Origin: Patellaria atrata CBS 101060
Lineage: Eukaryota > Ascomycota > Dothideomycetes > Patellariales > Patellariaceae
DNA length: 64,000 nt
Direction: 5' to 3'
Assembly: GCA_010093705.1 (NCBI GenBank)
Contig: MU006093.1
Location: 127,785 to 191,784 of the forward strand
Below the pieces are notes generated by a model. The model worked only from the letters and a program-made list of their open reading frames with translations. It did not search any database and was not told the DNA's origin. Positions 22,985-36,013 of the stretch are shown piece by piece. The number at the start of each line of letters is the position of its first letter. Position 1 is the first letter of the stretch. The translations under genes and the position numbers were made by a program.

Positions 22985-24754
22985 ATGTCTCAAGGCTCGA
23001 GTAAAGAGACCAGAACGCCATCTTTTCCCGTTGAACCTTCGGCGGACGAATTCGGTGCCTTTGGCATTGAGTGGCAGAGTGAAGATTACAAAAAGCAACG
23101 CAACCGACTCGCTCAGCGAAAGCATCGTAAACGTGAGTCAAGAGCAGTCCATTTATTCCACCTACTCTGGGGTTTTCTGACCATGTTCGTGGTAAAGGCA
23201 AGAGAGAATCGCAAGCTGCTGCGAGTTCTAAGAGCACAACAGACCTCAGATCTGCAGCGTTGCAGTCGTCAGCGGTTCCACTACCTCGAGGACGTTCGGA
23301 ACACCATATTCCAGAACCTCGCCGTGCCCAGTTAGTTACCTTCCCTCCATGATATCCATATATATATATATACCCGGTCTCCCGTTTCGGAGATATCCTT
23401 CAGTCATTACCGTTCCTTTACTCGTATTAACCCCTCTGCCAGCAGTCTAGTCTCACCCGATGAGAGGGCTTTACAAAACACAAGTGGTACCCCTTGGTCG
23501 GGCCCTATGGGTCTATCTCCAGATGATGTCTTCTTGAACCATCTACCGGATCCCCGAAACCAAAGTCGAGGACCGACAGCAGCAACTGCACTCGCTCTTC
23601 GCCACTTACAGAACCCACAGTACTTAGAAAACTCCCTGTTGATGCCCAGTTCGGGAGCGATGCAAAATCCAATACTCCCTACAAGCTATCCCGCTACGGA
23701 AATCTACCAGAACTTTGACCCTACGATGTTTTCGTCCTCGGAACCTCCAATGCTAGCGGCTGTAACGAACGAGCAACAAAGCGCACTCCTCAGTCAACCG
23801 AGCATAGCACAACCATATTTGGAGAACATGAACTTCCAGCAAAATTCCCTGATGGGTAACCAGATGGATCCAAGAGATTACGTTCCTCAACACCAAAGAA
23901 CGCGGAGTGCCCCGTTTCCCATACCACAGGGATACACTTCCGGTCACCATGAACAGGCGCAAACAGCACCTAGTTCAGACTCTATTTCACCGCAACGGAG
24001 AGAATCAGATGGAAGTGATCTCAGTGCTACAGCAGATTTTACGCGTAGACTTTCTATTCACGACACTGGTTACTACAAACACCCCAGTAATGTCCAATCC
24101 CGGTTTGGAATCATCCTAGATGCTATTGAAGAAGCCGGATTCAAGACAGTAGACGAAATGGCTACCGAATATTACACAACTGCATTACCAGAGAGCTCGC
24201 AATTATATGCGACACAATGGCGTAGCCGAAAAAATCATTTGCAAAGTTTCCTTGAGGCCTTACGCTTGAGCACAACAACTTGGCCGACTGATCAGTCCGT
24301 GGGATATAGACACGAGATTCTTCAATCCGCCCAAAACATACTTTCCGAAGAATTACGGAAGTCTAATAACGGAGGTGGTCTGTGGAGTCGCCGCTCTCCG
24401 CCGGCGGGTGCTCCAGGGAAAACTCCTATCAACCATCTTGATCCTGATTTCCTTGTCCAGAAGTTCAAGGACCTCCTCCTCCACCAAGACACTATTCACG
24501 TACTAAACTCTCAAATAAGCCATATGCAGACGGAGGTATGTATCTTCATTCCCGAATTCTCTAATTCAACGGAAACTTGCTTCCGGCCAATGAAGAATTT
24601 CCACTCTTTAGCAGAACAAGTTACTAACCACCATTTTCAGCTCCCAGGGACATGGTCGTTTCTCTCGGATCTTGTTCAACGGGCGGATATCCCGCAGCCA
24701 CTCGGTTCTAGGCTCGTTAGCGCTTTCATTTTCCTCCTTTCATCGCTAGACTAG
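22985..24754 (+). CDS. Atypical bZIP transcription factor
   Basis: Best model has four exons: 22985-23132, 23198-23330, 23446-24535 and 24641-24754. The introns are 65, 115 and 105 nt. The basic region DYKKQRNRLAQRKHRKR at about 35-51 has the Asn-x7-Arg signature of fungal bZIP factors. The usual leucine heptads do not follow: after the first intron the sequence is Ala/Ser/Thr-rich. The middle is a Gln/Pro/Ser-rich, probably disordered region. A conserved-looking helical C-terminus begins near FGIILDAIEEAGFKTVDEMA and ends SAFIFLLSSLD. The third intron (GTATGT donor, TTACTAAC, TTTTCAG) is a multiple of three and contains no stop, so its retention would add 35 residues in frame. The acceptor at 23445 was chosen by phase. 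A (TA)n tract lies in intron 2 (about 23357-23372). Confidence 0.75.
23357..23372. repeat. (TA)n microsatellite in a bZIP intron
   Basis: A run of alternating T and A of about 16 nt in the second intron of the bZIP gene. Confidence 0.85.
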
Positions 24755-26888
24755 GCTGAGTTCTCTTACTTTCTGATTTTGCCCATAGATGGTCCCATGT
24801 ATACAACACCCCCTTCTCACACATGTTTCGTTCGATTGGCTTTTCATACAGGAGTAACGGGTATGCAGGAAGGGTGAGCTTAAGTAACTAAATTTAATTG
24901 TAAAACAGGTCCAATAGCCTCCACCCTGTTCGCTGCGCACTTAGCCCGCTTCTGTGTGATACTATGGGTTCTTTCCTGCAAACCATGTATTCCTCCGGCG
25001 GAAGAAACCGTCTCTTTATATCTTACAGTATCATTGGCAGAAAGTTTCTGTAAATCATTATGTCTGAAGACTGAGCTGCTCATGTGGTCACCCTGCATCC
25101 CATCCCCTCTGGGCCGCATGCTTATGGATACAACCGCAAAGTTTCCATTTTAGCCCATTTAGAGCTGCACATATATCACTGTTGGTTACCCAAATGACCT
25201 TGAGCTGCTCAATGCTATTCGCTGCTTTTCCACCGCCATTTCACCCGCGTTACTGGGCAGTGTTGAACGCCGACGAGGTACTTGTCCAACATCTCTCCTC
25301 GAACGGGCGTGGGAAAGGAAAAATACCATTGATTATCTAAGTAAGAAGCTAACATCTACAGCCTATGAAGGTTTAGAAGAGAGAGAAAGCGGAATAGAAC
25401 TCGCCTACGATATGTACGGTCATACTGTTGGCCTAAAGGTCGACTTTGTACTCCCAATCTTAGGGCATGACCGAGTGTTCGTACCCCACTTACCAACAGT
25501 GTTACTGTTAATTCCGGAAACGGGGTCATGGGACAAGAATTTCATGTGGTGGAATGACTTCTTGTCCCCAATAGCTCACTTTGGGACCCGGTATGGAGTG
25601 TGAGCAAGCAGTATCTCATTGTTACACAATTACTTTTCTTCTCAACTGCCGTGATGAGGCGCTATAGCTAGTATTACTGTGCCCTTCAAGGTTACGGTAT
25701 TTATCAATTTTATTTTCCATCCCTTTCATCAATCTAAGTTTTCATATATCGGCTAGTCCGACTCCTATCCTGGAGATCGTCATATCGTATAATTGATACT
25801 TCAATGTTAATTTAGCACGAAAGAAAGTACCACCTGCTATCGAAGTTGCTTTTCAAAGTTTCTCGATGCATTCGCCTTCTTTTCCTTAAAAGTCCATCGA
25901 TATTATGTAGAGGCAGTTCTCGCGCCAGCTGGGGAACGGAAATCCGTGGCCATCTCTCGACTCTGCCCTCCTGAATACTCTTTTCGAACATGATCCTTAT
26001 TTGGAAATATTCTCATTGCAACGGAGTATTTCCTCTGCAAAGATCATAGGGCGGTTCAGCGAAAGTTGACAGAGTGAAAATCACACTTGGGTCCTCCAAC
26101 AGTCGACCTCTAAATGAGGCTCTTGTCATCTCACTCTGGTCAACAGCCACAACCCCTAACTCGCGTCACTTCGATATTCACAATTGGAAACATGCTCTCT
26201 GTTAGGGGGTTTTACAAGAAGACATACTAAATGGAGGGTCTCATTAGGTCTGCAAAATGATACAACATCTGGGATATGGACATCATCCAACCTGTTATAC
26301 TATCCATGAATGATATTTTCTATATTTCATATTTGACAAAAAGTGCACCACTGAACAGTCATTCCTATGCCTTTTTTTTTCCCCACATAATATCCTTCCT
26401 TTTTGTAAACCCAACTTTGTGGCTATTTCCATTCAACCAGACGAATATTATCTGGAAAGAAAGGTCTTCAAACTTTTGACGATATGAGCAGGTCTCACAG
26501 ATATGGTCCTTGTACTGTCTGTGCTTAGATTTTACACAGGATCGGAATGCCCATTACGATTCTGCCTTGGTTGGTTAGTGAACCGTGCATGACAGTTACT
26601 TACAACAATGGCTCATCATGCAGTCAGCCGAAGCCCGAAGAGCATCGGGTACACCGGGTCTATTACAACATTGACCCAACTTCGTACGGAATACCCACGA
26701 CGCAGGCAAAATACTGGAGGGCAGATAAGGTTTGGGATAGAACTATGAGGGGTCAAGTGATATTCGATTCGAAGATTATCGGGTGGCTGAAGTAGAGGGA
26801 CCGCACGAATAAGAGATGCTGACACAAACAATACAAGCACACCCACAACGTTGCTCTAACCTAGCACACCACAACTTTTCGCGCAGCC
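24755..26888. other. 2.1 kb without a confident gene
   Basis: 3' flanks of the bZIP gene (+) and RAV1 (-). One 147-codon frame (25163-25603, listed separately) stands out. Other open frames at 26276-26795 are short and unlike known proteins. Confidence 0.5.
25163..25603 (+). other. Orphan open frame, 147 codons, no early start codon
   Basis: The frame is open from just after a TAG at 25160-25162 to the TGA at 25601-25603. The first ATG is at 25412, so the upstream part could only be an exon. It encodes ordinary-looking mixed sequence, including YDMYGHTVGLKVDFVLP and PETGSWDKNFMWWND. I do not recognise it. It could be a terminal exon of an unmodelled gene, a relic or chance. No clear acceptor with a matching upstream exon was found. 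Confidence 0.2.
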
Positions 26889-29800
26889 TCAAAATCCAAA
26901 CGAATCCAGCAAACTGTTCGCATCCGGTTCCTGAAACTGCGTGGGTATCCTCTTCTCCTCATTCTCTCCTCTCTTGGACTTCGTCTCGCCCTCATGTTCT
27001 TCATCCTCTTCGATCACAGCCTCTGCGTCCTCCATCCTGCCGTCGATAACAGCTCGAAGTCCCGGAGACGGCAAATCCGCCACGACTAGAGAGCTCCGTC
27101 GACGTAATAGTTTTCTAGGGTCGAAGTTAAAGCCCTCTATCATCGAAGGTGTTTGATTTTGGTCTTGGAATGTTTGAGAATCAGACCGCATATGCATTGG
27201 AAGCGACGAGAGGGATCTCCTTGGTTGAGGCGGAGGCGTGAGAAATTCCCAATTGCGGACTATGCTTATGTTAGCTAATATAGAAATGAAGGAAGTGAAA
27301 ATATCTCAAAAATTTATTTACCAAGATCAAGAGCTAGATAGTCACATCCCATGCGATCGTATAGCCGGGCTGTGTGAAGGATGAAATCTGTTTCAGTGCG
27401 TGGAGAAACCATCATTGCGCCTTTGAGGGTCTGGAGGGACTTTTGGCGAAGCTGTTTGTAGAGGACTACCAGAGCAGGATCGTCTGCGAGGAAAGATTTT
27501 GATTGGAGGCGAGGTGTGTCAAGAGGATTCACGAGAGTGTTTAGGGGCATCTAGACGTGTTAGTGAATACGTAGAACCTGATATCCTTTCTTTGGCTAGA
27601 GAAGAACTTACTAATAGTGCCCGAACTGCTTTGTCTCGTTTCCCTAGCATCCAGAATGCCCAGGTAGCTAGCCATCTATTTCCTTCGAGGGCTGCATTTT
27701 GGAGAACTTTCTCTTCCAGGAACTTTTGTAGTACAGGTCCGTCGTCGCCTTCGTAAACACGTGCAACGGCGATAGCCAGCTGCATATCCTGCAGCTGATT
27801 GGAAATTACACTAACGGCGTCTTGGAGATGATCGGCTAATAAGAAGAATGCTGCTGCGTATTCTGTCTACGCATAAGTAAATCACCTTGTATATGATTCT
27901 TATCTTGAACTACTTACCAAATCTACGCTTTCCCATAAGCGCATATGCATTCTTCAAAGCTGCAGTTTTCCACCGAGGATCCTGAAAGTTGTTTGAGAGT
28001 AACCGTTGAGTCGGACCTTGTTCGCGACTCCAGGTGGCTATGCGCCAAAGTCCGATGAGCACTGCTTTCTTTTTGAGAGCTAGGTAATATAAACTGCAGT
28101 CTATAGGGTTCTTCTCATCTGTTTTCGTGTACTCATTTCGGGCAATTATCTCAAATTGGGTTCTCTGCCTCGTGTTAGAGTGAATTCAAATATTCGATCA
28201 AGAAGAAGCCCACCAATGCAGATATGTCAGTCATCCACATGAATAGTCCACTTTCTCTTGCATGCCGCCATAACATCCGTCCCTGATAATGCCTTGAAAC
28301 AAGGTCGGTAAGGATATCTTGACTTTCGCTATGGGATGCCCACGTGATCTCCCTCCAAGAAATACCCTTGGACGGGCAAGACCGATCTTTGTTCCGAAGT
28401 ATGTTTTGACGGAAGAAGAGTAAAAAGCGGGTTGCATTCTCGTCTATAGAGCGACGATGCATCTCAACAGTACCTACGCATTCTACAATGTCTGCGAGAT
28501 GAAATTGTTCTCGATTTGTAAGCTGGGGAATGTCCTTCTCTACGAGAAGCTGGTTTAGCGATGATGCTACTTCTTCGTTAATGACCTCGGGCTCTTCATC
28601 GTCCGAAAAATCGGCATAGGAAGAGCTTAGCTCTTTACGCGCGAGATAGAGAATTGTCTACAATTCTTAGCAATATGTCAATATCAGGGACTTGAATGAA
28701 GTTACCTCTGGCTCTTTTGAAATATCCTCAGCATCAAATCCTAACAGGCCGTCTAATTCATCACCGTCCGTATAGAATTTTAACCTCTTGAATAATCGGA
28801 TGAGTATTTGATGGACGAGAGGTAATTTCCCTGCAAGAATACATTGAGCTAAAAATTGGGGATGGAACACGGCAAGAGTGCCATTGAGGGTGCTGACAAC
28901 CGTAAATATATTTAGTGTCGCTATAGTGCTAGAGCTTAAGGGAAGTCTAGGGAGAAGGTCATTCATAATTTGTACGTGTTCGTCCTGCACAAACATTTGG
29001 TTTCCTGCTCCAATTACTAAGTTGCCGCTCCCTAGCCAAACTGAATCCCCAATGGGGTGAGGAGTAAGATCCCGCGTTTTGATTTCGCGTATTGGTGCCC
29101 AGGATGGAGCTGCATCGAGATAGTCAAATCTAAGTTGATTATATATGACTACTCTATGTGGAAATCCAACCGATAGAATAGACTGGTTGTCGGGTGTCGA
29201 AGACCAATCCAAGTCCTGGATATCACCCTGACCTTCGAAATGTTCTTCGTGTTCTAACTGAGCGCTCCTCATATTCCAGATAGTAAGTGTCGTTTTCTCC
29301 GAATCAACCAGAGCAGCTTTTCGAATCGACGTACCACTAGCTAGAGACGGATTGGGCACTTCAGTTGGGACTGTGGACGTATGCAACCACTCGAGTGTTC
29401 GATCCTTCTCATTCAATCGTGCGGTCCAAGAGTCGATCACACCAGAATTGGTATATGATATAGCGATATCTCTGGCAAAAGTATCAAGAAATCCCGATAT
29501 CACCGAAGCAGTACCAGCAGGATCTACTGGCAAAACAAAGGCCAGATCATCACCAGTTCCAAGATCAAACTGACCAAATTCCTCTAGGGATACAGGCTCC
29601 TCTACGGTAGAGGGTCGCCTTGACTCTAATTTGGGAGGTAACCTGACCTCCCATGCAAGACCTTTCATATCTGATGAAATGGTAGCCAAATGAACTTGTC
29701 CGCTATTTTCATTGAGCTCAGGAACTAGTATCAGGCAGAGTGACTTTCCTTGGATCTTGTAGGGGCGTCGGGCAATTTCAATAGCATGTGGGCCCCGAGT

Positions 29801-31385
29801 GTTCCACAGTGATATGCTCTCATGATGTAGGAATACCAAGAAGTCCCCTTCTTGTAACACACATAAGCGATGAATGTGTTCTGGAGTGTTGAATGTACTC
29901 TGTCGGGCAAGAGTCTTTCCCGATAAAGTCGCTCGTTGATTCCAGACAATACCTTCACCGCCGTTAGTCCTCGAGACCAGAGCTCTTCCGCTCGCGGTTC
30001 GGACAATCTTCTTGATGGCTGAAGAATGGCCGGTGCATATAGTTTTACGTGTTAATCTGGACTTTTGAGGCGATGGGTCAAACAAAGTATCAACCCTTCC
30101 CTCTAGCCATTCAAGTCTACCATCAAAATGGTGGGCAAGAACGGTAAAAGCGTCTCCAGGGTTATCACCGCAAAAATTGTAGAACTGCGTATTATCTTCA
30201 TCCGGCAGAACGTCTAAAGGAAAATAGAATCGCAAACCCTCAACATGGGCAACATTGAAGATATTTGACGCTTTCCGTACTTTACAACCTACGCTTTCTA
30301 GGCCCCATGCAGACATGTTTCCGCGGTCATCTAAAACCACGCATATCTCTGGAGATCTGTTGGCTATTTCGATCAGATGTGTTAGGGCATGCTGCTCTGA
30401 GTCAAATTTTGAAGATTCCTGAATAGCTTTCGTTGTTGCGATAGTGAAATCTCTGCTATCAACGATAAAGGCGTATCGACGTTGAGACTGTTGATTAAGT
30501 GGAACATGCCTTGGTTGAATAGACTCGAGCATATCTATCGTCGCCCAAAGCTCTAGGATTCCCAGGCCGTGAGGGTCCCCAGACACCCATATACGCAGTT
30601 TTTGATCCGCACATATTGTGTATAGAACGTTCTCGATATTCTGTTCTCTATGAAAAGGTCGTCGCCAGTGCATACCTGTTATTGTTTGTGGATGTGGTAA
30701 ATAAGCATAATCAAAGCACTGTTCAGATCCTCCAAACGACAGTCTGCGCCAAATCTTCATGAGTCGATCGTACTTGCCGGTAGATGCGATGAGACTCGCA
30801 TCGTATGAAAACTGGGCATACTTTGGCGGATTTGCAAGGGGTTTAGTCCAAAGTTGTTCGAATCCATTGTGGGTTGAATATAGGGTCAAACAGGAACTAC
30901 CCACGAGGAGTTCATCGTCCATTCCCCATGAAAGGGTGGCGATTCTATCATTCCGAGCATCACCTTCCAGTGTAAGATCACATTGAAGCGACCACTATTT
31001 CGCCAATAGTTAGCGATTTGAAGAAAATTCTTCTTGAGCCGAACACCTACTTTGACAAGATCCACCCCTTGTGTGTAAGGTTTATAAACATGCGTCACCG
31101 ATCCGGAACCGACAGCGATCCCCCCCGAGAGCTCATCGAGCTGTATGGCGTCCAATGATTCATGTTCGTCGAGATAAATGGTCTGTAGGATATCATGGGG
31201 ACCTGTGAGGATGACGATCGCGTTACCGGAAACATATGCCTAAGAGATGAGGGATGGTCAGTACAAGTCGACAGACCCTCGATCAACGTTTTTCAATTAC
31301 TGACAATAATGCGCCTCCCCTCCCATAAGCCAACAGTAACGGCCTGAAGCTTTGGTTGAGGCTTCCCGGGACGTATGGCCCGCAT
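26889..31385 (-). CDS. RAV1: RAVE complex subunit Rav1 (V-ATPase assembly), DmX/rabconnectin-3 family
   Basis: Eight exons on the minus strand: 31385-31305, 31239-31051, 30994-28706, 28657-28214, 28164-27918, 27862-27612, 27550-27322 and 27259-26889. All seven introns are 48-65 nt with matching phases, giving 1366 residues (yeast Rav1 is about the same length). The N-terminal half is a WD40 beta-propeller region (LIASTGKYDRLMKIWRRL; GHSSAIKKIVRT; LTIWNMRS). The C-terminal half, from about residue 600, is the conserved helical Rav1 domain with EGNRWLATWAFWML and YDRMGCDYLALDLV. The protein ends SLLDSFGF. Rav1 is the scaffold of RAVE, which brings V1 and Vo together after glucose-dependent dissociation and so controls vacuole and endosome acidification. 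It shares a 586-nt divergent promoter region with the arginine methyltransferase gene. The start at 31385 opens with MRAIRPGKPQPKLQA, which fits the family. Confidence 0.93.
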
Positions 31386-31971
31386 AGAAGAGATGCGGAG
31401 GCCTAGCTAGCCAACATTGTCTTTATTCAAAGAAGATGAAGACGGAGAACTCAGAGGCGGGGTACTAAGCGTGTTCAAGAGGCGATCAAGAGAAGATGGA
31501 GGTAGTATTTCTAGTTTTATGCAAGCATCGAGGTGACTTGCATGTGAGATGCTCATGTGGTTGACAATGTCTCTCAGATCCCGAAGCGAGAAAAGTTCGC
31601 GTTGAACAAGGGGGACATCAGGGTCCAGAGTTTTGTTATCTTCAATTCGAGCTAGGGATGATACTACACGATGAGTACGGAATACTGATTCTGATGCAAT
31701 GTCTGAAGATTTATTCTACTATGAATGATATGGGCGAAAAAGCAAGTATAAGGAAGAATCTGGCGTGCTATCACCTTCACTCTCATGACGCAGCTACTTA
31801 TAACTATCCTAGTTATTCCTAGTTCAAGTCACCACTTGCTAGCCGAGAATCCGGGGCTTCCTATGCCGAAAATTTCAAAAATATATAAAACAACGGTAAA
31901 GGGATACCTTACCTGACGCCACCAATTTATTTACCTAAGGTCGAGTATCTCTTCAAAACACTTACAGTAGG
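31386..31971. other. Divergent promoter region, RAV1 / PRMT3-like gene
   Basis: 586 nt between two divergent ATGs. A TATATAAAA-like AT stretch is near 31880-31890, about 85 nt before the methyltransferase start. No gene seen. Confidence 0.6.
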
Positions 31972-33781
31972 ATGGCGTCCAAATCTTCCCCTATGATCTC
32001 TCCTGTCGGGTTAGAGAATGGTGTTTATGGTTCGGATAACTCTACAGACACAGATACGGACACAAATTCCTTAAAGCAAGAAGACGAGGACGGTTGGGAT
32101 GACATGGAAGATGATACTGAAAAGATTGAAGTAATTCATCTATTTAATAACGGAAAATATTCAGATGTAAAGAGTATGATCGAGGACTGCAAATCACAGC
32201 ACAACTTTGACTTCATAGGGGTGCAGAGACAATTTGGTGTGTGCGTCTGCTCATGTACAATATCTCATATGATCCTCTTTAAAGGCTTATGTCCGTGCTA
32301 GATCTTGACTTCTACTCGACAATCAAGCTCGTGAACTACATACGTGCCGAAGTAAAAAAGGGCAACTTGAGTCCAGACCTGTCTTCGAAAGAGAAATTTT
32401 CGGATGAGACCTATCTTCAACCCGTCCTGGAAAATGATGCGCTTCTTTTCTGCCTGGACGAACTGACTGACTTGGATTTTGGAGCATCTAGCGCTATCAA
32501 TTCTTCAGTAGATTTGAAGCCTGCTCCAAGTGGAGAGAATGACTCCTCCGCGAGAATCAAGGAGCTTGAGGAGCAACTACAACAGCTTCAGACGCAATTC
32601 TCAGTATATCGAAGTACCGTTGAAAAAACTTTAGATGAACGCTGGAACGGACCGCAATCTTCCGATTCCAAGTCCACTCCCAAGGGAGATACGAGCGCCT
32701 TGGATGAAAAGGGTTACTTCGAAGCGTACTCATACAACGGTACTGTCTAACATTTTCCCAATTCCGGATTTATGCTAAGAATCATGCAGACATACATGAG
32801 ACCATGCTCAAGGACACCGTCCGAACAGACGCGTATAGAGATTTCATCTATGAAAATAAGCATCTCTTCCAAGGTAAAATCGTGCTAGATGTCGGCTGTG
32901 GCACTGGCATTCTCTCAATGTTCTGTGCGCGTGCAGGTGCATCTAAAGTGTTTGCAGTAGACAACTCTGCCATCATTGACAAAGCACGTGAAAATGTTTT
33001 CAATAACCAACTTACCGACAAGATCACTTGTTTGCGGGGTAAGATTGAGGAAGTTAAGTTACCAGTTGAGAAGGTCGATATCATTGTTTCGGAATGGATG
33101 GGGTATTGTCTCCTGTTCGAGGCAATGCTGGACTCTGTCTTATGGGCGAGAGACCACTATCTTGCTACTGATGGACTTCTTATACCATCGCATTGCACGC
33201 TATTAATCGCACCAATGGCCGACTCAAATTATGTAGCCGACAACATTGACTTTTGGCGGGACGTATATGGTTTCGATATGAGTGCTATGATGGCCCATAT
33301 CTACGACGACGTCTTAATCAAACGCATGCCAATGGACAGTCTAGCAGGCGCTCCAGCAATCTTTTGTACGCTACCTCTTCATCGCGTCTCCGTTGATGAT
33401 CTTTCATTCACGAAAGACTTCACCGTAGAACTTAATGAAAATGTAGATGCGTTGGATGGGTGGATTATCTGGTTTGATACGTTCTTCTTGACCTCGCGCT
33501 CGAGTGAGTTGAGGAAAGATGCTCGGGGTGAAGATTGGAAAAACGGAAAGCAGCCTGGTATTGCTTTTACTACTGGGCCTGCGGGGAAAGAGACGCATTG
33601 GCAGTCAGGCGTAATGCTTGTCGATCATGGGAAGAAGGCCGGAGTACCATTAGAAGCAGGACAAAAGATTACGGGGACTATCGTTTATAAAAAGCAAGGG
33701 GAGAATGGACGGAGTTTAGAGATTTCGGTCTCATGGAAATTTGATAGTGAGAACGAGCACCAGACCTGGCATCTGAAGTAG
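31972..33781 (+). CDS. Protein arginine N-methyltransferase, PRMT3 type
   Basis: Three exons: 31972-32236, 32302-32739 and 32790-33781. The introns are 65 and 50 nt, and the product is 564 residues. After an acidic N-terminus (about 25-50) comes a degenerate zinc-finger-like segment (about 50-85). A coiled coil follows (ARIKELEEQLQQLQTQF). The methyltransferase core starts at IHETMLKDTVRTDAYR (about 236), with SAM-binding VLDVGCGTG (266-274), acidic VFAVD (288-292) and the double-E loop SEWMGYCLLFE (Glu336 and Glu345). THWQSG is the C-terminal THW loop. These are the class I PRMT catalytic elements for asymmetric dimethylarginine. PRMT3 methylates ribosomal protein S2 in the cytosol of other organisms. 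The zinc-finger cysteine pair is not visible here: the site reads VIHLFNNGKYSDV. The C-terminal barrel is complete to HQTWHLK. Confidence 0.92.
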
Positions 33782-36013
33782 ACAATGTGCGTCTCGCTCT
33801 AGGATAGATCCTATTCCCGAAACATAAGCAATCACATCTTAGAGTTCCAATAGAAACAATATAAAAGCATAAACTAGTGCTCTTCATAATCATGCCATTG
33901 AATAAGAAAATACTCTCGTTTTGTGCAAACTCCTGATATTGAAATGCTCTTTGCCGCTTCCTTTGTAGTGTGTACACTTAGTTGTTGTCTCTTTTTACCC
34001 TTATATCAACTATATGTTGTTCCTGACATTTCTTGACACCACTTTTCAAAGACTGCACTTGATCATTTCCTAGAAATCGGAAGACCGTACTGCCTATCGA
34101 TTCACCGTCCACTTCTGATCAGAGACACTCATCCTAACGATGCTGTATTCTATGGTGTTCAATGGCTGAAATACCGTTGAGGTGCTACTACCGTCGTTAC
34201 GAGGTAGATCTTTGCTTTACGTACTATACCCCCCGTGAGGCCATATTCCGGTATTAGTTCGAAAGTGGATCGCTGTATTACAAAGTTGATTTCGGCCGAT
34301 GTAGCCAGCTGACTGTAGGCATAGTAACCTACGTTTAGCATAGTGAGAATAGCCTATAGGAAGGGAATCCCATATTAGCCACCATCTTCCCATAGCAAAT
34401 CTTCATTCTAGCTTTCGGGGAACTCCTTGATAGAGGGAAACGGTAGGTATGAGAAATAGCCGCTGGATTTTGCTGAAAATCCCAGGTGGTCTGGGTATAC
34501 CCCCATCAGCTGAAGATGCAGAACCATTACATGTGGTAGAGCTTGATGAGCTGAGTATAAACACGCACTGGTGATGCTTGGTGAGATCTTTAATTGTTGA
34601 TAGAAGCCGGTCCGCGAGTCAGCTCGCTTCCGCCTTCCGGTGTTCTGTAAGATACTGTAGCTTGTATGAACCACACTCCATCGAAATCCTCAGACAACCA
34701 CGACTGGCTTTGAACGGCTCGAGAACTATGCTCATATTTTCTTATGATATCTGCATTCTCCCCTTGCTGATCACAGCCATTACGGGATGTACTCGATTGT
34801 GGTATGGTTGTGCGCTGCTTCCGAGAGCTTGCGAGCTATGACTGGCAAACCTAAATTTGACCTCATCATCGTCACCTCACTACTGTGCCAACCGCCCTTT
34901 CTTCTTCTTCCTCTTCGTCTTCTTCTCATCTTCTGGAGGTGAATATAGAGTCGCTTATTCCCTTCTAATGCTTTACCTGATTACGATAGCCACGAACAGC
35001 ATGCGGAGTCTCGGGTACCCGCTGTTACCTACCTTTTTCGCTCTATCGATGCACGTCCAAAGTCCAAACATTGGCACCGTGGGCTTCCGGCTATCCTGAA
35101 TGCCTCGCGACACATGAGTCAGCTCCTCAATGAAAGATTGATTCCGCTTGGTATCGCTCTTCTCGAAGGCCTTTCGAAGCCGTCATCGACTCTACCAAAC
35201 CGTAGAGGGACCCCTTGGAGGAATGCCGCGCAATATCGGATAAGCTAAGGATCGGTTTACAATACGAATAGTTAGTCATATTTTTTGATGTACTCTTGTC
35301 CAGGCAGGCCAAGTGAAGACCTTTCCATCCGCAAACTTTCTCTCCCAGAAGGAAACAACGAGGATACTATCCAACCTCACGAGGGACAATTCTTTTTCCC
35401 TTGACAACATGCAGAAAGAAGGGCAGCGTTTGCCGCTAGACCAAATATCTTCCAGTGCTTACATATAGTATCCCATGGAGGGAGCAAATCTTGTACTACT
35501 GTTACGGAAAAAGCTATACAGGTGTCAATATAGGAGAAGATACCTAAGGACGAATCTGAAATACTCACCTGGATTAAAACGTCATGCTATATCTCCTTTA
35601 TCCTGTCAATTAGTAGTGGATCATAGTCATTCATGCTGCCGAAACTGGAATACTGGAATCATGACCCATTTCTGATAAAAGTATAAGTGTATCATAGCAT
35701 TTGAATAACAATATTCGGAACTGGGAAAGAGGGTGATAAGAAGACTAATTTTATATTGGAAACAGACCTGGAATTTGGAACTCACTTTTCGATGCAGGTT
35801 ATAGTACAGTACACTTACTCATTGGAAGTAAGGCAATTAGCATGCAGAACTATCCTTTAGCCTTGTTGTCCCTTATACCAGATGATTCGAGGGCCATATA
35901 GTTACAATATCAACAGGATCTGGCATCTTGCGTCCAATCCTATCTTACAAGTTCTCCGCTTTTGATTCTACTAAGTACGGCATGGAAATCGAAAGATTAC
36001 GCACTTAGTAACC
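33782..36013. other. 2.2 kb gene-free stretch
   Basis: PRMT gene 3' flank and beyond. Open frames are short and overlap on both strands. GTACAGTAC is at 35804-35812. No gene supported. Confidence 0.55.
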
